64,000 bases of DNA. Origin: Methanosaeta sp. PtaU1.Bin112. Its GTDB lineage: Archaea; Halobacteriota; Methanosarcinia; Methanotrichales; Methanotrichaceae. A model generated the notes under the pieces. The model was not told where the DNA came from, made no database searches, and saw only the letters and a list, made by a program, of their open reading frames with translations. Where the stretch lies: positions 1 to 64,000 of the forward strand of contig MVRL01000081.1 of assembly GCA_002067705.1 (NCBI GenBank), in the 5' to 3' direction. How positions within the stretch are numbered: the first letter of the stretch is position 1; each line of letters starts with the position of its first letter. This document shows positions 18,337 through 27,265 of this stretch, one piece after another. The translations under genes and the position numbers were made by a program.

Positions 18337-19059
18337 ATGCAACTTCCTGTACGAATTCATGACATTGGCCTCTATCTGCGCTGCCCGAGGCTTATCTTCT
18401 TCGAAAATATCAGAAATATAAATGCTTCCAGGAAGATGAAAGCCAGAAGCCTGCTTCTGCGAAGCCTCATGCTCTCTATCTCTCAAAAGGATGATCTGGA
18501 AGGCCAGCTAAGAGAGAGCCTGTCCCGTCTGCGAGAGGAGCTTCCTTTGGTTTATGAGATCGGGCAGGATGAATTGGAAGCGGCTTGCCTGGAGATGGAA
18601 GGAGAGATTGGGGCAATTGCCCGGGGTCTGGCCAGACACCTGGATCTCCTTCTTCCCTGTCAGGCAGAGGTTGATCTATTTTCGGACAGACTGGGACTGT
18701 CCGGCAGACTGGATCGGCTGGCTCCGGGCGGCATGCCGTCCCTGATTCGCACCGGCAAAGCTCCACAGGACGGCATCTGGAAGAGGGATCGGCTTATGCT
18801 AGCCGGATATGCCCTTCTCTTGGGGGAAAAGCACGGGACACACATCAACCAAGGACTGGTGGAGTACCCGCGCCAGGGCCTGGTGCGAGCGGTTGAGATT
18901 CATGGCGTAGACAGGGCGCGAGTGCTCCGTCTTCGAGATCGGATAAAGCAGATAAAAGAGGGCCAGCTTCCCGACCGTCCCGAGGATGCACCCTGCCAGG
19001 AATGCGAGGCGAGGGAGATCTGCGAGACGAGGCATAGTCTGGCCTCGAGATTCTTTTAG
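18337..19059 (+). CDS. Stand-alone Cas4-like (PD-(D/E)XK) iron-sulfur protein, catalytic residues apparently lost
   Basis: 240 residues. It keeps the Cas4 cysteine pattern: one N-terminal Cys in LRCPRLIFFE (about residue 16) and three in CQECEAREIC near residues 221-230. The nuclease core is recognisable in GRLDRL and the following strand-turn RTGKAPQDG. Where Cas4 nucleases carry E-x-K before TGK, this protein has L-I-R, and the Gln of the Q-x-x-x-Y helix is replaced in LMLAGY. Nuclease activity is therefore doubtful. No other cas gene or CRISPR array is in the window. A GGAGGT lies 14 bases upstream of the ATG. Confidence 0.65.
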   Translation: MQLPVRIHDIGLYLRCPRLIFFENIRNINASRKMKARSLLLRSLMLSISQKDDLEGQLRESLSRLREELPLVYEIGQDELEAACLEMEGEIGAIARGLARHLDLLLPCQAEVDLFSDRLGLSGRLDRLAPGGMPSLIRTGKAPQDGIWKRDRLMLAGYALLLGEKHGTHINQGLVEYPRQGLVRAVEIHGVDRARVLRLRDRIKQIKEGQLPDRPEDAPCQECEAREICETRHSLASRFF

Positions 19060-19116
19060 GGATCCTCTATTGCATTTGACCAGTAAGTAGCTGCCGGATG
19101 CATTCTTTTCCTTTGA

Positions 19117-19824
19117 TTATACGCTGGAATTGTCCAGGATCTGCTCAGGAAGTTCCTTTGCTTTGGCGTATGCGGCTTCTGATCCGGTCTGGTTGCCCAA
19201 TGCCTTCAGGATATCGCCCTTGTGTATCCAGATTATTGAGTCTGTCGGGGTCAGCTCTAGTGCTTTGTCGATCCACTCTAGGGCTTCATCGTTCTTGCCG
19301 AGTTTTTCCAGCGCAACGGCCTTAGTGTCAATAGTCGCTGCGAGATTTCTGTCTAAAATCTCAATTGCTCTATCAGAATAGTCCACCGCCTCTTGGTACA
19401 TATCTTGCTTGTAGAACAGCCAGGCTTTATCATTCCAGGCCATGGCATATTTAGGATCTATCTCAAGTGCCCTATCATAAGAACGGCGCGACTCCTTTAA
19501 ATTTCCCAAACTGTGAAACGCAACCCCTTTGCCGACCCATGCTCTGACGTAATATGGGCTCAGATTCAGGACTTCATCAAAGCTTTTGAGGGATTCATTG
19601 TACCTGCCCGTATTCCATAAGGCTTCACCTTTGCCTGCCAGAGCGGCAATGTGAGACTTATTGATCTCCAGGGCTTTATCATAAGCCTGGATAGCATCAT
19701 CGAACTTATACTGCGCGTTGAGCTCATCTCCCAGGGTGGTCCAGTACGCGCTGGTGTTCTCTTCTGCGCTCGTTGCCGAAGAGATAAACATGGCCAGCAT
19801 AGCCATGATTAAGAGGGCTTTCAT
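19117..19824 (-). CDS. Exported tetratricopeptide-repeat protein
   Basis: 235 residues. A signal peptide (1-20) is followed by about six TPR units of 34 residues, each with the G..L...G...EA...YDKALEI pattern. TPR arrays act as protein-binding scaffolds, and the signal peptide places this one outside the membrane. The ATG at 19824 is chosen because AGGTGAG directly precedes it at good spacing and the signal peptide begins there. The partner is unknown. It is convergent with the Cas4-like gene. Confidence 0.8.
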   Translation of the reverse strand: MKALLIMAMLAMFISSATSAEENTSAYWTTLGDELNAQYKFDDAIQAYDKALEINKSHIAALAGKGEALWNTGRYNESLKSFDEVLNLSPYYVRAWVGKGVAFHSLGNLKESRRSYDRALEIDPKYAMAWNDKAWLFYKQDMYQEAVDYSDRAIEILDRNLAATIDTKAVALEKLGKNDEALEWIDKALELTPTDSIIWIHKGDILKALGNQTGSEAAYAKAKELPEQILDNSSV

Positions 19825-20092
19825 AAACTCACCTAATCTCTTATTTAGCATTGTTCGGCAAAAAAGCTTATGGTAAATGTGAATAGTTGTCTATTGAAAA
19901 TATATTACTACAATATTGCTGCAAAAAGTTAAGCAATGCCGGCTCAAGGAGTGCGACATATGAAGAAGATGGGGGGTACTATCGAGGCTTTAAGATATCA
20001 GCACGATCCGAACTTTATGCAAACAAGCCCCTTGTCCTGGTAGCTCGCGAATATGGCATTCATCCAAGTCTGCCTTGCCCGGCGACTCTCCA

Positions 20093-21130
20093 TCAACCAG
20101 TGACAACCTCCACTGAGACAGGATAGTGGTCTGAGGAATGCTTGTACTTCTCGCTTATGCTTTTTCCATCGGGCATATTCCTGTTGATCTTTGCATTGCG
20201 CACCCAATTTTTGAGCGGAGATTTGGAATAGAGAATATGGTCAATCCAATCCTTCTGATAGATGTTATTGAAGATAGGATCCTTGTATCTGGTTGTGTAG
20301 ATGGAAGAGAAGTCCAGAGCCTTTTGCTCTTTGGGCTTCAAGGCATCGAATAGCGCATTTCCCAGGCACTGCTCAGGTTGCCAGATCGTGCCCATCAAGC
20401 GTTCTATACCGCTGCCATGCAATCTCTTTTCGCAGGCATCAAGCCCCGGCCCATCGTTTATATCTCCGCATACGATTAGCGGGAGATTTTTCGTTTCCTT
20501 GTCGGTCAGATATGGCATGATAAATTTGTCGTGGATATGCGTCGCCTGGCCGAGAATCTTCTTGCGATTGGCATCCGCCATCTCCCACCATTTGCTCCAT
20601 TCATAGGCATCAAAGAGCCCCTTGCTCTTCAGATGAAGGCCAAGCACACGGAAAGGTGCCCCATGCTCCGGGATAATCTCTACATAGAGCGGTCGTCTTT
20701 CAAAGCGATGCTGCTCCTTTATCTCGTCATTATCGGTATCTAAGAGGAATGGATTGAATCGAAAATCATCTTTGGTTTCTATGCGCTGCAGCGCCGGATT
20801 CTTGAATTTTCCTGTATCAACGCGAACCGCTATTCCGATATTCTGCGTCTGGCCCGGCGAAGGTTGCAGATCGGCAATCCATTTGCCCTGTCCAATGTTA
20901 TCAAAGAAGAGCTGCAACTCTTCTTGCCGGCTTGGACCTTCTACGATGACTACAAGGTCAGGATCCAATTCCCGAAGAACTCCTGATAAATCGTCGCGGC
21001 GCTGCTTTGCTGTTGCGGAAGAATGCGTCGTCTTCTCTCCATCAGGCAGGAATTGGGCAGACCGATCATCCTTTGCAAAGAGATCATTCATCCACTCCAT
21101 ATTCCACAGGACGAACTTGAGATTGGACAT
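20093..21130 (-). CDS. Endonuclease/exonuclease/phosphatase-family protein
   Basis: 345 residues with the EEP-superfamily motifs in order. LWNMEWM is the N-terminal strand with the metal-site Asn. VVIVEGPSRQ carries the catalytic Glu (about residue 64). GLHLKSKG, IVCGDINDGPG (catalytic Asp/Asn) and the C-terminal SSDHYPVSVEV (catalytic Asp-His) follow. It cleaves phosphodiester or phosphomonoester bonds, and the substrate cannot be assigned. No signal peptide is present. An AGAGG site lies 7 bases before the ATG. The region 19825-20092 on its downstream side has no credible gene. Confidence 0.85.
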   Translation of the reverse strand: MSNLKFVLWNMEWMNDLFAKDDRSAQFLPDGEKTTHSSATAKQRRDDLSGVLRELDPDLVVIVEGPSRQEELQLFFDNIGQGKWIADLQPSPGQTQNIGIAVRVDTGKFKNPALQRIETKDDFRFNPFLLDTDNDEIKEQHRFERRPLYVEIIPEHGAPFRVLGLHLKSKGLFDAYEWSKWWEMADANRKKILGQATHIHDKFIMPYLTDKETKNLPLIVCGDINDGPGLDACEKRLHGSGIERLMGTIWQPEQCLGNALFDALKPKEQKALDFSSIYTTRYKDPIFNNIYQKDWIDHILYSKSPLKNWVRNAKINRNMPDGKSISEKYKHSSDHYPVSVEVVTG

Positions 21131-21360
21131 AATTAACCTCTTTTAAACCTGAGATAATTCATGCCAGAAAATATCTCCGATTGATTTTAAAATTTTTTGC
21201 TTGACCTGGTTTGAGCCTGAATAAAAATGCTTAGACCGATGAAAAAGACCCTTGGGGGAGAAGATAAATCAAGCATATTGGATACTATGAATGAATACTG
21301 CAAGCCAGACCCTTTGCCTGTCAGAGGGACCGCCGCTAGAGATCGCCAGAGAGATTTACC

Positions 21361-22701
21361 ATGAATATAATTTGCGCCTATACTGCGAATGTCGATGCAG
21401 TTTGCAACATATGGGTTGAGGGGATATCGCGCCTCCTTCCCGCGGATATGAAAATTGAGCTTGTACAGTCCATAGGAAGCCTAGAAGACCTTCAATCATG
21501 CCTGCTATTCTGCTTGAAGCATGGCTCGGGTGCAGAGATCCTAATTGAGAATGAGGCCGTTGCCCTGCAGATTGAGGAGTCTTTTTCCTGGCAGTATCGC
21601 CTGGGAGGAAATGGAGCAATCATGGCCAATGTCCTGGCTGCGCTAGGCGAAAATCCGATACTCAATGCCCCGGCAATGGGGCCGAAGCTGGCGGAGATGT
21701 TGCATGCAAGAGTATGCGTGCCAGATGGGCAATCCTCAGAGCTGGTCTGTGAAGCTGCAAGAAATAGAGCAGATCGCGGAGAAGCTCAAAAGGATGATCA
21801 GAACGCAATTCAAGATGATGAGAAGGAGATGGTTCATTTCGTCTTCCAGTTCAAAAAAGGTGATAGCATATCGCTCGGAAAAAGCAGTATTATTGCTCCC
21901 AAGGATAACCGTTTTATTGCCACTTACGATACTGTAAATACCAAGCTTCTCACCAGCCGGAATTTCGATAGTTACTGCCTGGAGAATATCCGGGATATAA
22001 ACGCTGCTCTGCTCTCCGGTTTTCATCTAGCACCATTGGATGATTATGAGGATATCTTCACTCAGAGGATCGCTCAGATCAGATCCTGGAAAGAAAGAAA
22101 TCCGCAGATCTTCATCCATGCAGAGATGGGAAGCTTCCAGAGCCCTGAAATCATGCAGTCTCTTCTTCTCCATCTCAGCAAAATTCCCGTGGACAGCCTG
22201 GGGCTGAACGAGGACGAGCTGGCAGCATCAGAAGGACTAAAAGCCGGATCATCGCTCTCCAGCTGGCAGGATAGCATGCGATCAGCAATACGGCTGCGCG
22301 AGAGTTTGGGGATATTCAGAGTGGCAGTTCATACCAGAGACTACATTCTGAGCGTCATGCAGCAAGGAAAGATCGCGGCCCGTGAGGAGCTTTTTGCCCT
22401 ACAGAAGGGTGTTGAGGCCGCCGCAGCATTGGCCGCCACTGGCCTTGCCGCAGCACAGCCACCTAACGAGATCAGCCCCCAGGGGCTTGAGGGAGTTGTG
22501 GAGTTCTGCTGCAAAGGAGCAGCGGCATCCGGGCGGGGTGCATTTCTTCATCAAGGTGATACGATCATCTCTTTGATTCCTTCTCTCTTGGTGAAGCAGC
22601 CAAAGATCACTGTCGGCCTGGGCGATACTGCCACCGCAACTATTTTTTTCCAGGAGCTTATGGCCATCAAGGAAAAGAGCGTTTGGTTTACTCGGAACTG
22701 A
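21361..22701 (+). CDS. ADP-dependent sugar kinase (phosphofructokinase/glucokinase family)
   Basis: 446 residues. The family marker is [18 protein letters not shown] near residue 80, with substrate-binding glycines. LSGFHLAP lies mid-protein, NEDEL in the second half, and the catalytic GLGDTAT near the C-terminus (about residue 420). These kinases use ADP instead of ATP in modified archaeal glycolysis, phosphorylating fructose 6-phosphate or glucose. Methanogen members are often bifunctional. A region around residues 125-155 is a charged low-complexity insertion. Its 3' end overlaps the convergent DUF2117 gene by 14 bases. Confidence 0.85.
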   Translation: MNIICAYTANVDAVCNIWVEGISRLLPADMKIELVQSIGSLEDLQSCLLFCLKHGSGAEILIENEAVALQIEESFSWQYRLGGNGAIMANVLAALGENPILNAPAMGPKLAEMLHARVCVPDGQSSELVCEAARNRADRGEAQKDDQNAIQDDEKEMVHFVFQFKKGDSISLGKSSIIAPKDNRFIATYDTVNTKLLTSRNFDSYCLENIRDINAALLSGFHLAPLDDYEDIFTQRIAQIRSWKERNPQIFIHAEMGSFQSPEIMQSLLLHLSKIPVDSLGLNEDELAASEGLKAGSSLSSWQDSMRSAIRLRESLGIFRVAVHTRDYILSVMQQGKIAAREELFALQKGVEAAAALAATGLAAAQPPNEISPQGLEGVVEFCCKGAAASGRGAFLHQGDTIISLIPSLLVKQPKITVGLGDTATATIFFQELMAIKEKSVWFTRN

Positions 22702-23800
22702 CATTCTCGATTTCAACAAGCTTTCCGCTGGCTAGCGCCAGAGTTTTTATCCTCTTTGTCATCTCGTCGGCCCTGATGCCAATCTGCCTCTTTCCCAGAA
22801 ATATCTCCGCTTTGATCCTTCGGCCCAGGAGATCATCATATCCTGGCATAACCCGGAATATGATGCTTCCCGGCAGCATGCTGGTGCAGCTGGTCAGGCG
22901 ATCCGGATCACCATCCACAATGCCGATAACGGGGATGCCAACCCGGGCCAGGATATCTCCGGCGATGATTGTGGTATCATCTCCCACAGTAACGGCTAGG
23001 CTGGCACCCAGTGCCGCCTCAAAGGAATCCTCTGCACAATGATCGATGATAGCCACCCATTCTTCCTGACGACTATTTGCTTTTTTTATTGCTATTTCCC
23101 CGAACCTGGCCTTGGGCCCATCGCTTCGTCGGATGGAGCCGCTGCGGATGATTGCCTTTCCAAGATCGATCTTTGCAGAGGATAGCTTCTCCAGGCCGTG
23201 CTCTTTAGGCTTAATGCCCTTCAGGCCTACAATCCTGCCGCATTCGGTTTTTATTTCGACATGGCTTTCCGTGGCCCTGCCGATAACAATCCCATTTATC
23301 GAGACAAGCTCGCCGGGAATAACCGCCGAGATGGCCCTAATGGTGTTCTTCTCTCCAAGGGATGCACCTGGAAGCAGAGGAGTTGGCAATAGGTCCAGGC
23401 CCAGGTCACAGGCGATCCGTTCAGCCAGACCGCCATCGTCTTTGGACAGAACGATTACGAATCTCCCTCCGCAGTCAATTGCAATGAGGGGCTTCTCGGT
23501 TCCTGCTGCCGCAGCCACCATTGTGCAAAAGACGAGGCCGCTCACCCGGCTCTTGGCCTGGTTGAGAAGAAAAATGACATCAGATGAATCCTGCAAATCC
23601 CGAATGGATTCACTGGGACTCCTCCTGGGGGTGATGGTGATTGCATCCTCCAGGCCGGCATCGATGACCGCCACCCTTCCCATCGTCCCCCCCAGAACGG
23701 CAAAAACGCTGCCCAGTCCTTTCAGGTAATTTATCAAGGACCTAGCGCAACCGCTATCTATGATCTCCGGGCCGTGCACTACCAGGCCGATTCTCTGCAT
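22688..23800 (-). CDS. DUF2117 family protein
   Basis: 370 residues. The N-terminal [17 protein letters not shown], the [16 protein letters not shown] segment and the repeated Rossmann-like glycine loops match the methanogen-associated DUF2117 family; this is recalled by pattern. The C-terminal half holds [15 protein letters not shown] and [13 protein letters not shown], resembling a nucleotide or metal-binding fold. The function is unknown. It is the first-transcribed member of a possible unit that continues away from the ADP-kinase gene; the DUF2098 gene at 23825 lies 24 bases upstream on the same strand. Confidence 0.7.
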   Translation of the reverse strand: MQRIGLVVHGPEIIDSGCARSLINYLKGLGSVFAVLGGTMGRVAVIDAGLEDAITITPRRSPSESIRDLQDSSDVIFLLNQAKSRVSGLVFCTMVAAAAGTEKPLIAIDCGGRFVIVLSKDDGGLAERIACDLGLDLLPTPLLPGASLGEKNTIRAISAVIPGELVSINGIVIGRATESHVEIKTECGRIVGLKGIKPKEHGLEKLSSAKIDLGKAIIRSGSIRRSDGPKARFGEIAIKKANSRQEEWVAIIDHCAEDSFEAALGASLAVTVGDDTTIIAGDILARVGIPVIGIVDGDPDRLTSCTSMLPGSIIFRVMPGYDDLLGRRIKAEIFLGKRQIGIRADEMTKRIKTLALASGKLVEIENVSSE

Positions 23801-23824
23801 ATCTTTCTCTGCATCTCTTGCTAT

Positions 23825-24106
23825 CTATCCGCCAGTCTCCAGATTGTCGTCCTGCATCTTGGCCGCATCCATCATCTCTTGTGTCTGCCTGAACCTCTCC
23901 TGGATCTGCTCGATGGTCATGCCCTCCAGATCGCTTCTATCCGGAGCCTTCTCGATTACCTCCAGAGTATCGAGGCGGTAGTAAAGGCCGGTGCTGTCCA
24001 AATAGGCCCATGTCTCTCCATCGTCTTCTACCTTCAGCACCTTTACTTTGCCGATGGAGCCCGTACCTTTGTACCTGACTAGGCTGCCCTCTTTTATCTC
24101 CTCCAT
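23825..24106 (-). CDS. DUF2098 family protein
   Basis: 93 residues. The N-terminal half is a small beta domain (EGSLVRYKGTGSIGKVKVL, DGETWAYLDSTGLYYR) like a KOW/SH3 barrel, and the C-terminal half is a helix. The family is archaeal, mostly methanogen, and of unknown role. The ATG at 24106 is chosen because GGTGA is 5 bases upstream; a TTG start at 24118 would overlap that site. The upstream spacer holds an 11-base direct repeat (AGTCACCAAAT twice). It is probably co-transcribed with the DUF2117 gene. Confidence 0.7.
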   Translation of the reverse strand: MEEIKEGSLVRYKGTGSIGKVKVLKVEDDGETWAYLDSTGLYYRLDTLEVIEKAPDRSDLEGMTIEQIQERFRQTQEMMDAAKMQDDNLETGG

Positions 24107-24158
24107 AACAGTCACCAAATAGTCACCAAATGATCAGTCAAATCTATGCTCATGCATC

Positions 24159-24620
24159 TCACAACTTCCGCACAATTATCTCGCATTCCGTTTGAGCCCA
24201 GCCGATTATCTCCGCGCCTCCTGGATTTCCCAGCACTTGCATTCCGTTAAACTCCGTGGACCCGCAGAGCACATCCTGCTCAGGATGCGTCCCTGGTTCT
24301 ATATGGCAGCTCAAATGGGTGCTGCTGCCGATGGACACTATCGTCTTCAAGCGGGATGATGCGGGATGGCCTTTTGGGAGCACTATCAATGGTGCGCCCA
24401 GTTCACGAAGCTGATAAATGGTGCAGCAGAGGCCCCGCATTACCTTTTGGCCTACGCCGAAAGAAGAAGCCACTATTAAATCCACCGGATCGGTGAAGAG
24501 GACGACCTCTTCCGACTCAGTCTCCAGATAAAAAAAGTTCCCATTCGTCTTGGCAATAGCTAAAGTGCCCCCAAGGCCGGCGAGATAAGCTATCTCATCA
24601 TCCTTTATGCTGATATGCAT
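24159..24620 (-). CDS. Conserved archaeal hypothetical protein
   Basis: 153 residues, not recognised. It has alternating strands and helices with a Rossmann-like look: AYLAGLGGTLAIA at the N-terminus, LFTDPVDLIVASSFGVGQ in the middle and IYQLRELGAPLIVLPKGHP. No catalytic motif stands out. The C-terminal part holds CHIEPGTHPEQDVLCG, a Cys/His-containing loop that might bind metal. It starts 15 bases after the small zinc-ribbon gene ends, in the same direction, which suggests an operon of the two. Confidence 0.55.
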   Translation of the reverse strand: MHISIKDDEIAYLAGLGGTLAIAKTNGNFFYLETESEEVVLFTDPVDLIVASSFGVGQKVMRGLCCTIYQLRELGAPLIVLPKGHPASSRLKTIVSIGSSTHLSCHIEPGTHPEQDVLCGSTEFNGMQVLGNPGGAEIIGWAQTECEIIVRKL

Positions 24621-24635
24621 GGATATGTTTGGCCA

Positions 24636-24788
24636 TTAGATTGCCTTGACATTCCTCGATTTGCAAGCAGGACACATGGGCCTTCTGCCCATCCCCTTGA
24701 ATTGATTCTTGCAGTCCTGACACACATAATCTCTGGCAGCCAACGTCTCGATATTCCCTATATCCGGCCCGCCTCCAACAGTACACAT
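24636..24788 (-). CDS. Small zinc-ribbon protein
   Basis: 50 residues, found by translating the minus strand. It starts with MCTVGGG and contains the two knuckles CQDCK and CPACK spaced by 14 residues, a classic zinc-ribbon pair. A strong GGAGGTGA site lies 9 bases before the ATG, which strongly supports translation. In the family context such tiny proteins are usually nucleic-acid or protein adaptors. Its stop is followed after 15 bases by the next gene on the same strand. The approximately 500-base region upstream may be its leader or a separate RNA. Confidence 0.75.
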   Translation of the reverse strand: MCTVGGGPDIGNIETLAARDYVCQDCKNQFKGMGRRPMCPACKSRNVKAI

Positions 24789-24829
24789 GAGTCGCCTTCA
24801 CCTCCGAATCATGAAATGCGCTTTTTATT

Positions 24830-25122
24830 TAATATGCGAACTCCTCCCAACCCCTGAATGGTGGCCCTTGCATGCTGCTTCTTCGTTTTGCGCTGTCGTG
24901 GCCCTCTGGCATCGGGGCGCGTTTTGCGGGAATTTTCGGTTTTCCGTTTCATTGGCCCAAACTTGCATCGGTTCGCAACCCATAGGTTTGGATCTCGACG
25001 GACAGGTTCGAGGTGTTACCTCCCTGCTCGGTGGAATCGTCTGGCGAATCCGAAATCTCCCCGAGGGAGAAGTGATCGATCATCCAAGTTGCACTTGAAG
25101 CTCGCATGGAATCATACCATAG
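24830..25122 (-). ncRNA. Candidate structured RNA or long leader (unidentified)
   Basis: This is a gene-free stretch with several perfect short stem-loops: TCTCCC-CGA-GGGAGA (25056-25070), GAGGT-GTT-ACCTC (25010-25022) and the alternative pair GGTT/AACC with AACC/GGTT (24970-24988). On the minus strand, an ATTATATAT box near 25144-25153 would place a transcript start near 25122. I looked for signatures of SRP RNA, RNase P RNA and 5S rRNA and did not find a convincing match. It could be a leader of the zinc-ribbon gene or an independent RNA. Strand and ends are estimates. Confidence 0.35.
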
Positions 25123-25293
25123 CTAGAAGCGTAGCTGTTATTGGATATATAATTGATCCACATGAGGTTAAAGCAATGAGGCAAACTTGCATGAGCGTTT
25201 TAATATCTCAACCGAGACTCTCGTTTGCCCGCGGTCAGGGAAATTCGCCATTTGCGATTTAACAAGCCAAAAAAAGCAGAAATTCGCGAAGGA

Positions 25294-25905
25294 TCATCCG
25301 AAACTCAAGGCATCTTTCGGGCAGGCCTCAATGCATCTGCCGCATTTTATGCAGTCCGGGTTATACAGAATCTCGGAGACAGGAAGCTGCATAGGGCAGA
25401 CCTTCTGGCACTTTTTGCACTCGATGCATCTTTGTCTGTCTACTTTTAGCTGGTACTTATTTCCACCTATTGCTCTCTGCAGCGTGCCCATGGGGCAGAA
25501 GGAGCACCAGGTTCTGGGAGCTATGATTACACCAAAGAGAATGGCAATTGAAGTGGTCAGAATGCAGAGCGTAACAAAGACCATTCCAATCTTGTCCACA
25601 ATGCCTTCCGTCTGTACAATGCGAAAGATCATAAATCCCATAAGAGCTGCAAAGATCGGTGCTCGCAGCCACATGCTCCTCAGTTTTGGCGGAATTTTCA
25701 TCTTTCGGCTGAGGGGAGCGAGCCAGAAATCAACAAAGCTTCCCCTCGGGCAGAGATTTCCGCAGAACCAACGTCCTCGAAAGGGAGCGATTATCATCAG
25801 GCTGGCAAAGACCAGCAAGAGAAAGTAGCCCAGCTTAGGATAAAATATGCCGCCAATGGAGACAATCAAAACCATGATTCCAAGGTATGGGGTAATCTTG
25901 AGCAT
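25294..25905 (-). CDS. Membrane-bound 4Fe-4S ferredoxin (NapH/NosR-like polyferredoxin)
   Basis: 203 residues. Two N-terminal membrane helices are followed by CGNLCPRG. Two further helices then precede CSFCPMG, the paired C-x3-CP motifs of NapH/NosR/YccM membrane ferredoxins. The C-terminus holds two complete 4Fe-4S sets, CIECKKCQKVCP and CIKCGRCIEACP. It should pass electrons across or along the membrane, probably between a ferredoxin or quinone-like carrier and an oxidoreductase; the partner is not encoded nearby. It starts at an ATG with a weak AGG site. Confidence 0.8.
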   Translation of the reverse strand: MLKITPYLGIMVLIVSIGGIFYPKLGYFLLLVFASLMIIAPFRGRWFCGNLCPRGSFVDFWLAPLSRKMKIPPKLRSMWLRAPIFAALMGFMIFRIVQTEGIVDKIGMVFVTLCILTTSIAILFGVIIAPRTWCSFCPMGTLQRAIGGNKYQLKVDRQRCIECKKCQKVCPMQLPVSEILYNPDCIKCGRCIEACPKDALSFG

Positions 25906-25979
25906 ATATTGCAGCCTATTGGCCGAGTATTGATATATATACGATTCCAGACGTTTTATTCAATTCAGTCTCAGAAATT

Positions 25980-26200
25980 TCATTCTAAAAGGCCAGGCAG
26001 TCTCTTCTGCATGTTGCTCTTGGACCGTGACACACTCCTCTGCTCGCCGCGCATCCCCATGCGCCGCCTTCGCAAGCAAGCGGGGCCGCTAGCCAGCGGG
26101 CCTGCCCACGCCCGCGCCCTCACCACCGCGCGTGGAGGATGTGACTGCGGCGGAGAGTTCATTCGGGCCAAAGCTTTCGAGATAGAAATCGATAGCATTC
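25980..26200. other. GC-rich hairpin-dense intergenic region
   Basis: Between the ferredoxin gene and the HepT gene lie about 330 gene-free bases that are much more GC-rich than the surroundings. They contain GCGCAT-CCCC-ATGCGC (26049-26064), a perfect hairpin. A second inverted repeat spans 26084-26102 (GGCCGCT/AGCGGGCC around AGCC). Open frames on both strands look like compositional artefacts (runs of Arg, Ala, Gly). It may be a dispersed intergenic repeat, a mobile-element remnant or a structured RNA. Confidence 0.4.
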
Positions 26201-26233
26201 GCCGCAGATGAATTGGATGTATTCATTTTCTAG

Positions 26234-26581
26234 TTAGATGTCTGCGTCATCCAATACTTTTTCTATCATGGGCCTGAGTTCAGGAAATTCCTGAGTCACA
26301 GTCATCCAAATGATCTCCAGGTTTACCTTGAAGTAACCATGAACAAGTCTGTCTCTGATTCCCGCCATTTCGCGCCAGGGAACCTCAGGATATTTTTCTC
26401 TAACCGAATCGGGAATGTGCTTTGTGGCTTCTCCAACAATCTCGATGCACTTTGTAACTGAAAAGATGGTCTTTTTATCTTTTGCGAATTCTTCAAAAGT
26501 CATGCATTTTATAAATTCCTCAGAATAATTCATGTGCTCAATGATATCTTCGATGTAACTTGCGTAATCCCGCTCCTTCAT
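26234..26581 (-). CDS. hepT: HepT-like ribonuclease toxin (DUF86)
   Basis: 115 residues. The HEPN fold is clear and the catalytic R-x4-H-x-Y motif is intact (RDRLVHGY, about residues 79-86). HepT cleaves RNA. Its activity is blocked by the partner MntA, which chemically modifies the tyrosine region with AMP. The start ATG overlaps the stop of the MntA gene by 4 bases, the usual operon arrangement with antitoxin first. The pair is a type VII toxin-antitoxin module. Confidence 0.85.
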   Translation of the reverse strand: MKERDYASYIEDIIEHMNYSEEFIKCMTFEEFAKDKKTIFSVTKCIEIVGEATKHIPDSVREKYPEVPWREMAGIRDRLVHGYFKVNLEIIWMTVTQEFPELRPMIEKVLDDADI

Positions 26582-26871
26582 ACGTAAATTACCTCTTTCA
26601 TGATATGCTCGCTAATTCTTGGCTTAAGGCCCGACTTCGTGATCAGATCCACTCGCTCTCCGATCTTGTCGCTCAAATAGTTCTGCAATCCTACATAACG
26701 AATGAGGCCGGGCGACTCCTCAAAATCGATGAGCAAATCCAGATCGCTGGTATCCTTCTGTTCGCCTCGCACGAACGATCCAAAGATGCCGATCTCTTTA
26801 ACCTTGAATCTGTGTCTCAGGGTCGGCTTTTCAGCTCTAATAATGTTCTCGATCTCTTGAAGCGTTTTCAT
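26578..26871 (-). CDS. mntA: MntA-like minimal nucleotidyltransferase antitoxin
   Basis: 97 residues. The nucleotidyltransferase signature GSFVRGE (about 30-36) is followed by DTSDLDLLIDF (catalytic Asp pair). The start at 26871 (MKTLQEIEN) is chosen because GAGG lies 5 bases upstream and because it matches the minimal length of MntA proteins. The frame stays open to 27054, giving an N-terminal extension of 61 residues that I consider non-coding. Translationally coupled to hepT. Confidence 0.8.
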   Translation of the reverse strand: MKTLQEIENIIRAEKPTLRHRFKVKEIGIFGSFVRGEQKDTSDLDLLIDFEESPGLIRYVGLQNYLSDKIGERVDLITKSGLKPRISEHIMKEVIYV

Positions 26872-27265
26872 CTTTTCCTCATAGCTAAAAAGAGCCGAAT
26901 AGTAAATAAACTCTACTTTCCAAGTTTTTGCTTCATCGATGCAGCCTTGAAAACAGCCCTCTGCACCTCGAATTATTTGGCTTAAGAAGTCGTTAGCCTC
27001 AGTCCTAAGATCTTGAATTGCTTCTGCTCGGATTCGGTTGGTTATCTTCAGCAATGCTTCTTTTCTGCGATCTATGGGATGAACCTGAACCTCACAACAA
27101 TTGATAGTCGGGAGGCAAGCGTGGATGAATTTGGGGGGTATTTAGATAAGTAAAATCGCTTTAAGGATACTCATTGTCATTTATATTGAAGCTATATTAT
27201 AATTCGTTGGAAAAGTTGGAAAGTAGAGTAATTTAAATGAAATTGATAAAGATATTATTAGCTCT
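26872..27265. other. Intergenic region upstream of the MntA/HepT pair
   Basis: About 390 bases between mntA and the end of tyrS. The part next to mntA is open in the same frame up to a TTG at 27054 but has no ribosome binding site and no recognisable domain, so it may be the remnant of a lost neighbour. The part from 27130 to 27260 is strongly AT-rich and may hold the promoter of the toxin-antitoxin operon. Confidence 0.35.

Noticed and set aside
18337-19059. CRISPR-Cas system suggested by the Cas4-like gene
   Set aside because: No repeats, spacers or other cas genes are visible anywhere in the window.
24787-25290. Match to SRP RNA, RNase P RNA or 5S rRNA
   Set aside because: The strongly conserved cores of these RNAs (for example the SRP GGAAGG-AGCA loop) were not found on either strand.
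25980-26198. Frames on both strands of the GC-rich region
   Set aside because: Arg/Ala/Gly-rich compositional translations without start signals; interpreted as hairpin-rich non-coding DNA.
26872-27054. N-terminal extension of the MntA frame
   Set aside because: The standard MntA length begins at 26871, where a good GAGG site lies; the extension has no domain.
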